DNA of 64,000 nucleotides from Enhydrobacter sp. (GTDB lineage: Bacteria; Pseudomonadota; Alphaproteobacteria; Reyranellales; Reyranellaceae). The number at the start of each line of letters is the position of its first letter. Within the stretch, counting starts at the first letter, position 1. Below, piece by piece: positions 55,960-63,384 of this stretch. The stretch is from contig NZ_CP126889.1 of NCBI RefSeq assembly GCF_030246845.1, forward strand, positions 310,001-374,000. Direction: 5' to 3'. A program made the translations under genes and the position numbers. Below the pieces are notes generated by a model. That model was not told where the DNA came from. It saw only the letters and a list, made by a program, of their open reading frames with translations, and did no database searches.

Positions 55960-57123
55960 TCAGGCGGGAAAGTGCTGGACGACGCGGAACTCGAGACCGT
56001 CCGCCTGGGCGAGATAGATGTCGGTGTGCAAATGGCGCGCCAGCATGTGCGACCGGCCGCGCGCGCCGACGTAGCAGAAATCCTGGGACGCCCGGCCGAG
56101 CGTCTCGACATCGAGCGCCCTGGCGCGGCGCGCGAGCTCGGCGTAGAAGCGCACGCCCTCGTAGCACGACTCGCCGATCGTGTTGGGCACCGGCGCCTCG
56201 CGGCCGAAGGCGCCGTGATAGCGATCGAGGAAGGCGAGATTGGCGTCGGTCTCGAGACCGGCGAGATAGCCGGCGGCGAAGAACAGGTTGATCGCGTTCT
56301 CCGCGCCGATGCCGAGCAGCGTGTTCTCCTCGCTGGCCGCCGACAGGCGCAGGATGTGCCGGTCGAGGCCGGCATCGGCGAAGGCGCGGTTGAAGGTGAC
56401 GCAATCGCTGCCCACCATCGAAACCAGGACGGCGTCGGGCCGCGCCTTGCGGATGCGGTCGAGGCAGGCCTCGTAGGCCTCGCAGCCGAAGGGCACGTAG
56501 CTCTCGCCCACCACCTCGCCGCCGTTCGCGGCCACATAGCGCCGCGCGGCGCGATGGGAGACGCGCGGCCAGACATAGTCGTTGCCCATCAGGTACCAGC
56601 GGCGCGCCCCATGCCGCGTGGCCAGCCATCCGATCGAGGGCCTCACCTGCAGGGCCGGCGTCTCGCCGACCATGAACACGCCGGGCGCCTTCTCGCCGCC
56701 CTCGTAGACCGGCGTGTAGACATAGGGCACGCGGCCCCTGAGCGCGCGCACCAGGGCCTGGCGCACGGCGCTGATATGCATGCCGATCACCGCCTCGGCG
56801 CCGCCCTCGACGATCAGGTCGAGCGTCTCGTCGGTCACCGTCTCGGGGTCGCGCCCGGCATCGATGAAGGTGAGGTCGAGCTCGCGCCCCAGCAGGCCGC
56901 CGCTTTCATTGACCTCGTGCGCCGCCAGCAGGGCGCTGGTCTGGCACGACGGTCCCCACAGACCGGCCGGCCCGCTGAACGGGGCGAGCAACGCGATGCA
57001 GAGGCGATCGCGCCGGCGGCGCGAACGGCAGGGCACCGCATCGGCGATCGCCTCGCCGAGCAGGACCGCTCCCGCTGAGGGCGCGCGCGCCGCGATCGGC
57101 GATGCGGAGGCTGCAGCGACCAT
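55960..57123 (-). CDS. AmiC-like amide/urea-binding protein without a signal peptide
   Basis: The 387-residue protein has the type I binding-protein fold of AmiC/UrtA: IALLAPFSGPAGLWGPSCQTSALLAAHEVN, LGRELDLTFIDAGRDPE, VYTPVYEGGEKAPGVF, WYLMGNDYVWPRVSHRAARRYV and TIGESCYEGVRFYAEL. Its first 60 residues are Ala/Arg-rich with no hydrophobic signal core, so it is probably cytosolic, as is Pseudomonas AmiC, the amide sensor of the ami operon. No AmiR homologue is adjacent; a MarR gene is divergent instead. It could sense amides for regulation rather than transport. Confidence 0.78.
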   Translation of the reverse strand: MVAAASASPIAARAPSAGAVLLGEAIADAVPCRSRRRRDRLCIALLAPFSGPAGLWGPSCQTSALLAAHEVNESGGLLGRELDLTFIDAGRDPETVTDETLDLIVEGGAEAVIGMHISAVRQALVRALRGRVPYVYTPVYEGGEKAPGVFMVGETPALQVRPSIGWLATRHGARRWYLMGNDYVWPRVSHRAARRYVAANGGEVVGESYVPFGCEAYEACLDRIRKARPDAVLVSMVGSDCVTFNRAFADAGLDRHILRLSAASEENTLLGIGAENAINLFFAAGYLAGLETDANLAFLDRYHGAFGREAPVPNTIGESCYEGVRFYAELARRARALDVETLGRASQDFCYVGARGRSHMLARHLHTDIYLAQADGLEFRVVQHFPA

Positions 57124-57242
57124 GTCGTGTCGTCCCCATCCCGGAACGGCCGCGGCCCGTTGCGACCGATTCAGCCGATCGCTGTTCCCCTGCCACGGTC
57201 CCTTCCGATCTTGCCAACCGACCGTAGCACCCGTATCAATCC

Positions 57243-57254
57243 TTGAAAAGTCAA
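57243..57254. promoter_or_regulatory. Candidate MarR operator, copy 2 (between the AmiC-like gene and marR)
   Basis: TTGAAAAGTCAA is an inverted repeat (TTGA-N4-TCAA) and agrees with the CTTGAAAAGT.AAA core found at 55917 and 59498. It lies 29 bases before the marR ATG, a fitting place for autoregulation. Confidence 0.65.
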
Positions 57255-57283
57255 ACTCTTCCGCATTCGCGCAGACTCGGGAA

Positions 57284-57715
57284 ATGGCCAATACACGTCC
57301 GATCAACGAATATCTTTCCTACCTGCTGGCCCAGGCCGAGCGGCAGCTCAACCGCCAGCTCGACCAGGAGTTCCGCGCCGAGGGCGTGCCGGTCGAGCAG
57401 TGGCGCATCCTGAAGCTGCTGGCCGAGAAGAACGGCCGCTCGATGGGCGACCTCGCCGAGGCCGCCCTGCTCAACCATCCGACGCTCACCAAGACCGTCG
57501 ACCGCATGGTCTCGGCCGCGCTGGTCTATCGCCGCGCCGACAAGGCCGACGGCCGCCGCGTCCTGATCTTCATCGCCGAACGCGGCCGCGCCGTGATCCA
57601 GCGCCTCAACAAGCTGGCCAACTCGCACCAGGCCGAGATCGTCGAAAGCTACGGCAACCGCCAGGCCGAGGCGCTCAAACGCCTGATCGAGGGTCTGATC
57701 CAGCGCACGGCCTAG
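57284..57715 (+). CDS. MarR-family transcriptional regulator
   Basis: The 143-residue protein is a typical winged-helix MarR dimer: N-terminal dimerisation helix (INEYLSYLLAQAERQLNRQLDQEF), VPVEQWRILKLLAEKNGRSMGDLAEAALLNHPTLTKTVDRMVSAALVYRRADKADGRRVLIFI (recognition helix and wing), then the C-terminal helices. It is divergent from the AmiC-like gene. Ligand-responsive repression of the neighbouring importer and amidases is the natural hypothesis. Confidence 0.9.
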   Translation: MANTRPINEYLSYLLAQAERQLNRQLDQEFRAEGVPVEQWRILKLLAEKNGRSMGDLAEAALLNHPTLTKTVDRMVSAALVYRRADKADGRRVLIFIAERGRAVIQRLNKLANSHQAEIVESYGNRQAEALKRLIEGLIQRTA

Positions 57716-57762
57716 TCCTATCGCTCGCCCCGCATGAGCGCCACCGGAGTTCGCCACCGGCC

Positions 57763-57900
57763 GTGCGACCCTCGGGAGTAAACTGTGCTGCCTGCCGCAA
57801 AGTGGGTGACACGACACTGGTTGGCGCCTGATCTTGCTTCTTGTTGGCGGCGCGCTCCGATGAGCGCTCAAGGGAGCGCGCCACTCCAGTGGCGCTCATG
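57763..57900. repeat. Composite element: 49-base unit plus REP units
   Basis: 57763-57810 matches the minus strand of 50967-51015. Next come GGCGGCGCGCTCC (57846-57858) and a full REP unit GGAGCGCGCCACTCCAGTGG (from 57873). A degraded REP (GCGCCACCGGAGTTCGCC) sits just before, at about 57738. It fills the gap between marR and the first amidase gene. Confidence 0.75.
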
Positions 57901-57923
57901 GGATGCCGCCCACGGCGGCGGTC

Positions 57924-59456
57924 TCAATATTCCCGCCAATCGCCCAGCCGCTCGAAGGCATGGCCCGCGCGGATCAGGGTCGCCTCGTCGAAGTGCTTGC
58001 CGACCAGCATCAGGCCGATCGGCAGGCCGCCCACCTTGCCGCAGGGCACCGTGAAGGCGGGATGGCCGCTGGCGTCGAACGGGCAGGTGTTCTGCTGCAT
58101 GTCGAGCGCGCGCTCGACATACTCCTCGCGGCTGCAGCCCGGCTCGGGAAGCCGCGTCGCCGGGAACGGCAGCGTCGGCATGGCGATGGCGTCGTAGCGC
58201 GCCAGCACCTCGTCGTAGGCGCGGCGCAGCACGACGCGCAGGTTCTGCGCCTTGGCGTGGTAGCGGTTGTGATAGTTGCGGTGCATGTACTCGCCCAGCA
58301 GCAGCACGAGCTTCACCGTCTCCGATACGTCGTCCGGCCGCGACCGCCAGCCGCGCGCGAAAGCCTCCTGCAGCGAGGTCGTGTAGTAGCCCGGCCAGTT
58401 GTTCCCCATGGCATAGCCCTTGATCATCATCTCGGCTGCGCCCTCGAGGATGATGCCGGCCCAGATGTGCGGGCCGTCGAGATGCATGGGGATCGACACC
58501 TCCTCGACGATGGCGCCGGCGTCCTCGAGCCTGCCGAGCGCGAGCCGCACCTTCTTGCTGGTGTCCGGCGTCAGAGGATTGCCGGTCTCGTGGCCGAAGC
58601 CCTCCTTCAGCGCGGCAATGCGCAGGCCCTTCGCCGGCTGGCCGAGCGCGCCCGGATAGTCGCCCACTCGCGCGTTGGCGGTACGCGGATCGTGCGGATC
58701 GGGGCCGGCGATGACGGCGAGCAGCCGCGCCACGTTCTCGACGCTGTCGCAGATCGGCCCGCAGTGGTCGACCGAATAGGAGATCGGCATGCCGCCGGTC
58801 ATCGGCACGAGGCCCCAGGTGGGCTTCAGCCCGCAGACGCCGCACCAGCCCGAGGGCGTGCGGATCGAGCCGCCCTGGTCGCCGCCCAGCGCCATCTCCA
58901 CCTCGCCCGCCGCCACCAGCGCCGCGCTGCCGCCCGACGAGCCGCCGGCGGAACGAAGCGGATCGTGCGGATTGCGGATCGGGCCGGTGGCGCAGGTATG
59001 GCTGCCGGCGGAGAAGCAGAGATCCTCGCACGCCGCCTTGCCCACGATCGTGCCGCCGGCATCGAGGATGCGCGCGACCACCGTCGCATCGACGTCGGGC
59101 ACATAGCCTTCGAGCACGCGCGAGCCGTTCATCATGGGCACGCCGGCGACGCAGATATTGTCCTTCACCGCGACCCGCTTGCCCGCCAGCGGCCCCGTCG
59201 CGGCGCCACGGACCTCGCACTTCCAGTACCAGGCGTTCAGCGGGTTGTCCCGCGGCTCCGGCCGATAGCCGGGTGTACGCGGATAGCGCACCGCGAGCTT
59301 GGGCTCGGCGAGCTCGTCGAGGCGCGCGTAGGAGGCCATCGATCCCGCCATAAGCCCCCGGAAAGAGTGCGCATCGGCTTCGCTCAGCGTCATGCCGAAG
59401 CCCCGCGCGAGCTCCAGGATCTCGGCCGCGGTCGGCAGCCTGGGCGCCGTGGTCAT
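57924..59456 (-). CDS. Amidase-signature family amidohydrolase
   Basis: The 510-residue enzyme belongs to the Ser-cisSer-Lys amidases. Catalytic elements: Lys in [14 protein letters not shown], the cis-Ser in [26 protein letters not shown] and the nucleophilic Ser in [16 protein letters not shown]. The nearest named groups are aliphatic amidases and related Glu/Asp-tRNA amidotransferase A-like enzymes; lack of gatB/gatC neighbours excludes GatA. It is divergent from a paralogous amidase (shared motifs [22 protein letters not shown]) with a shared control region. Confidence 0.9.
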   Translation of the reverse strand: MTTAPRLPTAAEILELARGFGMTLSEADAHSFRGLMAGSMASYARLDELAEPKLAVRYPRTPGYRPEPRDNPLNAWYWKCEVRGAATGPLAGKRVAVKDNICVAGVPMMNGSRVLEGYVPDVDATVVARILDAGGTIVGKAACEDLCFSAGSHTCATGPIRNPHDPLRSAGGSSGGSAALVAAGEVEMALGGDQGGSIRTPSGWCGVCGLKPTWGLVPMTGGMPISYSVDHCGPICDSVENVARLLAVIAGPDPHDPRTANARVGDYPGALGQPAKGLRIAALKEGFGHETGNPLTPDTSKKVRLALGRLEDAGAIVEEVSIPMHLDGPHIWAGIILEGAAEMMIKGYAMGNNWPGYYTTSLQEAFARGWRSRPDDVSETVKLVLLLGEYMHRNYHNRYHAKAQNLRVVLRRAYDEVLARYDAIAMPTLPFPATRLPEPGCSREEYVERALDMQQNTCPFDASGHPAFTVPCGKVGGLPIGLMLVGKHFDEATLIRAGHAFERLGDWREY

Positions 59457-59497
59457 TCGATTGCTCCTCCCGTTTGGTGGACGCAGTCTAGGGCGGC

Positions 59498-59518
59498 GTT
59501 ATTTTACTTTTCAAGCAA
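59498..59518. promoter_or_regulatory. Candidate MarR operator, copy 3 (between the two amidase genes)
   Basis: TTATTTTACTTTTCAAGCAA, identical over 21 bases to the site at 55917. It lies in the 111-base space between divergent amidase starts (59456 and 59568), 42 and 49 bases from each, so one bound regulator could control both. Confidence 0.65.
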
Positions 59519-59567
59519 ACTTTGGCCGTCGCATACTCCGTGCCGCGACCGAAGCAAGGAGGAGCCC

Positions 59568-61082
59568 ATGACCGTGAAGCGCGCCACGCTGGCCGAGCTC
59601 AAGGCGATCGCCGACGACCTCGCGATCCCCCTCACCGACGAGCGGGCGGCGGAGTTCCTGGCGCTGATGCAGGGGAACTTCGACGCCTACGATCTCCTGG
59701 AGGCGATGCCCGACTACAAGCCGGCGGTGAAGTATCCGCGCACGCCGGGCTATCGGCCCGAAGGCGAGGAGAACAAATACAATGCCTGGTATGTGAAGAC
59801 GACCGTCAAGGGCGCCTCGTCGGGCAAGCTCGCCGGCAAGACGGCGGCGCTCAAGGACAATGTCTGCCTCGCCGGCGTGCCGATGATGAACGGCGCCTCG
59901 ACGCTCGAGGGCTATGTGCCGGACATCGACGCCACCATCGTCACCCGCATGCTGGATGCCGGCGCCACGATCATGGGCAAGGCGCATTGCGAGTTCTTCT
60001 GTCTCTCGGGCGGCAGCCACACCAATGCGCTGGGCCCGGTGCACAATCCGCACAAGCCGGGCTACTCGGCCGGCGGCTCGTCGTCGGGCAGCGGCGCCTT
60101 GGTGGCGGCGGGCGAGGTCGACATGGCGATCGGCGGCGACCAGGGCGGCTCGATCCGCATCCCCGGCTCGTTCTGCGGCATCTACGGCATGAAAGCAACG
60201 CACGGGCTGGTGCCCTACACCGGCGTGATGCCGATCGAATCGACCATCGACCATGCCGGCCCGATGACCGCGACGGTGAGCGACAACGCGCTGCTGCTCG
60301 AGGTGCTGGCCGGCGCCGACGGCCTCGATCCGCGCCAGTATGCGCCGCGGACCGCCCGCTATACCGAGGCGCTGGGCCAGTCGGCCAGGGGCCTGCGCAT
60401 CGCCGTCGTCAGGGAAGGCTTCGGCCATGCCAACTCCGAGAAGGACGTGGACGAGTGCGTGCGCGCGGGCGCCGAGCGCTTCGCGCGCATGGGCGCGACG
60501 GTGGACGAGGTCAGCATCCCCCTGCACCTCATGGGGCCGGTGATCTGGACGCCGATCGCGCTCGAAGGCCTGCAGGCGCAGATGATGCGCGGCAACGGCA
60601 TGGGCTTCAACTGGAAGGGCCTCTATACGCTCGGCCTGCTCGACGCCCATGCCGGCTGGCGCGCCCGGGCCAACGAGCTCTCCGACAGCCTCAAGATCTC
60701 GATGTTCGTCGGCGAGTACTTCCTCAAGCACTATCGCGGCCGCTACTACGCCAAGGCCCAGAACCTCGCCCGCAAGCTCGAGGCTGCCTACGATTCGGTG
60801 CTGGGCAAGTACGACATGCTGCTGATGCCGACCCTGCCGATGAAGGCCACGCCCATCCCGCCGCCGAACGCGCCGCTGCCGCTCTATATCCAGCGTGCCT
60901 TCGAGATGGTGGGCAACACCGCGCCGTTCGATGTCACCGGCCATCCGGCGATGACGCTGCCCTGCGGCATGCGCGACGGGCTGCCGGTCGGGCTCATGCT
61001 GATCGGCAAGGACTACGACGAGGCCACCCTCTACCGCGCCGCCCACGCCTTCGAGCAGGACGGCGACTGGAGGAAGATGTAG
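59568..61082 (+). CDS. Amidase-signature family amidohydrolase, paralogue of the divergent gene
   Basis: The 504-residue protein starts at ATG 59568 behind an AAGGAGG ribosome-binding site. It keeps the catalytic Lys ([14 protein letters not shown]), the cis-Ser ([26 protein letters not shown]) and the nucleophile Ser ([16 protein letters not shown]). It is closely similar to the amidase at 57924 throughout. The two probably act on related amides brought in by the ABC importer. A huge upstream extension of the same frame is antisense to the other amidase and not real. Confidence 0.91.
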   Translation: MTVKRATLAELKAIADDLAIPLTDERAAEFLALMQGNFDAYDLLEAMPDYKPAVKYPRTPGYRPEGEENKYNAWYVKTTVKGASSGKLAGKTAALKDNVCLAGVPMMNGASTLEGYVPDIDATIVTRMLDAGATIMGKAHCEFFCLSGGSHTNALGPVHNPHKPGYSAGGSSSGSGALVAAGEVDMAIGGDQGGSIRIPGSFCGIYGMKATHGLVPYTGVMPIESTIDHAGPMTATVSDNALLLEVLAGADGLDPRQYAPRTARYTEALGQSARGLRIAVVREGFGHANSEKDVDECVRAGAERFARMGATVDEVSIPLHLMGPVIWTPIALEGLQAQMMRGNGMGFNWKGLYTLGLLDAHAGWRARANELSDSLKISMFVGEYFLKHYRGRYYAKAQNLARKLEAAYDSVLGKYDMLLMPTLPMKATPIPPPNAPLPLYIQRAFEMVGNTAPFDVTGHPAMTLPCGMRDGLPVGLMLIGKDYDEATLYRAAHAFEQDGDWRKM

Positions 61083-61089
61083 AGGGAAA

Positions 61090-61162
61090 CAAAGATCCCT
61101 GGCCGACGCTCGGGATGACACAAATGCCGGTGTCATCCCGAAGCGAAGCCGAGGGATCCTTC
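61090..61162. repeat. Inverted pair of GATCCCT...CGGGATGACA elements
   Basis: AAAGATCCCTGG...CTCGGGATGACAC (61090-61120) and reversed GGTGTCATCCCGAAGCGAAG (from 61130) lie between the convergent amidase and NTF2-like genes, where a hairpin could end transcription from both sides. Confidence 0.72.
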
Positions 61163-61166
61163 CAGC

Positions 61167-61544
61167 TTACTCCTTCGTCACCACATGGAAGGCCTTGGAG
61201 ATCACCTGCCAGCGGCCATCGGCCTTCAGGAGCGTGAGGTAGTCGGTGAAATAGCGTGGCGGGAGCTGGCACTCGACCTTGGCGAAGGCGGTGGCCGGGC
61301 CGGAGAAGTCGATCGACACGATGCGGTCGCGCCGCTCGCTGCCCCTGGCCTTGCCCGAGGGCCGGCTCTCCACGCTCTTGAACCAGTCGGCGCGCGGCAG
61401 GTCGGCCGCCTTGCCGTCGGCGCCGGCGCTGTAGAGATGCGCGGCGGGATGGAAGGCCTGGCCGAGCTTCCTGGTGTCTCCCTCGTACAGGCCGTCGAAA
61501 TAGACCTGCAGCACCTTCTCGATTTCGGCGACGTCGGAACTCAT
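61167..61544 (-). CDS. NTF2-like (SnoaL/lumazine-binding-like) protein
   Basis: The 125-residue protein has the cone-like alpha+beta NTF2 pattern: EIEKVLQVYFDGLYEGDTRKLGQAFHP, then RDRIVSIDFSGPATAFAKVECQL and TDYLTLLKADGRWQVISKAFHVV. Such proteins are enzymes or ligand-binding folds with varied roles; none can be assigned. It lies 21 bases downstream of the MDR reductase gene and is probably in one transcript with it. Confidence 0.8.
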   Translation of the reverse strand: MSSDVAEIEKVLQVYFDGLYEGDTRKLGQAFHPAAHLYSAGADGKAADLPRADWFKSVESRPSGKARGSERRDRIVSIDFSGPATAFAKVECQLPPRYFTDYLTLLKADGRWQVISKAFHVVTKE

Positions 61545-61565
61545 TTCGCTTTCCTCCTCGGGTTG

Positions 61566-62555
61566 TCAGATCGCCCCGCCGGGGCTGACCAGGATCTTGC
61601 CGTTGCGCCCGCCCTTGTCGGCATGCGCCAGCGCCTCCCTGATCTTGTCGATCGGATAGACGGTGTCCACCGGCGCGGAGAGCTTGCCCTCGAGGACCTG
61701 CTGCGCAAGCCCCGCATAGATCTCGCGGATCTTCTCCGGCCTGCGGCGGGCGAGGAAGCGGCCGAGCATGAAGCCGGTGAGCCGCACGCCGCGATAGATG
61801 AAGTTGGAGCGGTCGACGTCGGGATTCTCGCCGCTCATCGAGCCGTAGTGGACCAGCGTGCCGTCGCTGGCGAGGCAGTCGGCGATGCGGCCCGTCGCCT
61901 TGCCGCCGATCGCCTCCAGCCCCAGCCGGATCGAAGCGCCGCCGGTCTCGCGCGCGACGCGCTCGGCGAGATCGTCGCCATCGACCAGCACCAGGTCGGC
62001 GCCGAGCGGTTTCAACTCCGCCGCAAGCTCGGCTCGGCGCACGACGTTCACCGTGCGCAGGCCGCGCTCGTGCGCCAGCACGATGGCCAGCCGCCCGACC
62101 GCCGAGTTGGCGACGTTCTGGATCACCCATTCGCCGCCCCCGAGGTCGACGAAGTCCGACAGCATCAGCTCGGCGGTCGGCGGGTTGATGCGCACCATCG
62201 CCGCCTGTTTCAGGTCGATGCCGGCCGGCAGCGGGATCGCATCCTCGCCCTTGACCTTGCGCTTCTCGGCCCAGTTCTCGCGCTGCAGGTTGATGACGAG
62301 GTCGCCCGGCTTCACGTGCCTCACGTTCGCGCCGACGGCGGTGACGCGACCGACGCACTCGGCGCCCGGCGTCGCCGGCAGCGGCGGCTTGAGGCGATAG
62401 CTGCCGCGGCAGAACCACATGTCGGCGGGATTGATCGGGAAGGCGAGCACGTCGAACACCACCTCGTCGGCCGCCGGCGCGCCGACGTCCGGCACCTCGG
62501 CGCAGCGCGCCACTTCCCACGGCGTGCCGTAGCGCTCGATCAGCACCTGCTTCAT
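61566..62555 (-). CDS. MDR-family NAD(P)H oxidoreductase (enoyl reductase / quinone reductase-like)
   Basis: The 329-residue medium-chain reductase lacks the structural and catalytic zinc cysteine sets, like the enoyl-thioester reductase (Mecr) and quinone reductase branches. Visible motifs: FPINPADMWFCRGSYRLKPPLPATPGAECVGRV, the nucleotide-binding GGEWVIQNVANSAVGRLAIVLA, and GLEAIGGKATGRIADCLASDGTLVHYG. The substrate is not determined; resemblance to mitochondrial 2-enoyl reductase is strongest. ATG at 62555 is used; upstream opening rejected. Confidence 0.85.
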   Translation of the reverse strand: MKQVLIERYGTPWEVARCAEVPDVGAPAADEVVFDVLAFPINPADMWFCRGSYRLKPPLPATPGAECVGRVTAVGANVRHVKPGDLVINLQRENWAEKRKVKGEDAIPLPAGIDLKQAAMVRINPPTAELMLSDFVDLGGGEWVIQNVANSAVGRLAIVLAHERGLRTVNVVRRAELAAELKPLGADLVLVDGDDLAERVARETGGASIRLGLEAIGGKATGRIADCLASDGTLVHYGSMSGENPDVDRSNFIYRGVRLTGFMLGRFLARRRPEKIREIYAGLAQQVLEGKLSAPVDTVYPIDKIREALAHADKGGRNGKILVSPGGAI

Positions 62556-62622
62556 GGCGTTCCCCTCTGGCCGCCTATATAGAGCGTCCTCGCAGGAGCG
62601 CGCCACCAACAAGAAACGGGCC

Positions 62623-62665
62623 TCACCCCGAGGAGCATCGCGCAGCGATGCGTCTCGAAGGACGG
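62623..62665. repeat. Dispersed GAGGAGCATCGCGCAGCGATGCGTC element
   Basis: CCTCACCCCGAGGAGCATCG, then CGCAGCGATGCGTCTCGAAG forms the GCATCGCGCAGCGATGC hairpin of a repeat widespread in alphaproteobacteria. It lies about 44 bases before the truncated formate-dehydrogenase-like fragment. Confidence 0.6.
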
Positions 62666-62708
62666 CAACGAGCACCCTGCCGCCTCATCCGCGACGCGAT
62701 CGAGCGCA

Positions 62709-63281
62709 CCTGTCCACGACTTCAACAAGCGCATGTTCCGGCCCGGCGGCGTCCACCGGCCGCAGGCCGCGCGCGAGCGCAAGTGGCACACCGAGACCGG
62801 CAAGGCGAACTTCATCGTGCCCGAGGGGCTGTCGGCCGATCCGGACGTCGAGCGCGACGACCCGCAGGTGCTGCGCCCCTTCACCCTGCGCAGCAACGGC
62901 CAGTTCAACACCACCGTCTACAGCCACGACGACCGCTTCCGCGGCATCTACGGCACGCGGCGGTTGATCCTGCTCAATCGCGACGACATGCAGCGCCTGG
63001 GCCTGGCCGAAGGCGACAGGGTGACCGCGACCTGCGCCGCCGCGCGCGACGGCGAGGCGCCGCGCCGGGTGCCGGGGCTGCGCGTCACGCCCTACGACGT
63101 GCCCATGGGCGCCTGCGCCGGCTACTATCCGGAGTGCAATCCCCTGGTGCCGCTGTGGCACCACGCCAAGGGAAGCAAGGTGCCCGCCGTCAAATCGATC
63201 CCTGTGCGGCTGAGAAGGAAGAATGACGGTGGTGGAACTGGCGGAGAGAGTGGAAGGCACATTTGCCAGCGAAATAATTGA
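62709..63281 (+). pseudogene. C-terminal fragment of a formate-dehydrogenase-like (FdhF/YdeP) molybdo-oxidoreductase
   Basis: Similarity begins abruptly at PVHDFNKRMFRPGGVHRP and continues through AARERKWHTETGKANFIVP, TLRSNGQFNTTVYSHDDRFRG, LLNRDDMQRLGLAEGDRVTAT, LRVTPYDVPMGACAGYYPECNPLVPLWHHAKGSKVPAVKSIPVR. This is the molybdopterin-dinucleotide-binding domain that ends the FdhF/YdeP proteins. The roughly 550-600 residues that should precede it, with the catalytic core, are absent. An ATG at 62733 could start a 182-residue protein, but the piece alone cannot be a working oxidoreductase. Confidence 0.82.
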
Positions 63282-63333
63282 TAAACCTGTGTTCTCGAAA
63301 TCTGAAGTCCGCACTTACCCCTAAAGTTACCCC

Positions 63334-63357
63334 TGCCGGCTTATTGTGAGGCCGGCA
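63334..63357. terminator. Candidate stem-loop between two convergent genes
   Basis: TGCCGGC (63334-63340), a ten-base loop and GCCGGCA (63351-63357) form a perfect 7-bp stem. There is no strong T tract on either side, so terminator function is only suggested by its place between convergent coding sequences. Confidence 0.4.
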
Positions 63358-63384
63358 GCTACCCGGTCTACGTCTATGGCTTCG

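Noticed and set aside
57924..59456. Amidase considered as GatA of the Glu-tRNA(Gln) amidotransferase
   Set aside because: No gatB or gatC neighbour, and the context is an amide importer with a paralogous amidase.
57903..59567. Long N-terminal extension of the plus-strand amidase frame
   Set aside because: It is antisense to the other amidase; the ATG at 59568 has an excellent ribosome-binding site and matches the family start.
63290..63384. Possible tRNA gene or attachment site at the GC shift
   Set aside because: No cloverleaf pairing or T-loop sequence could be found; only a 7-bp stem-loop and a short tandem repeat.
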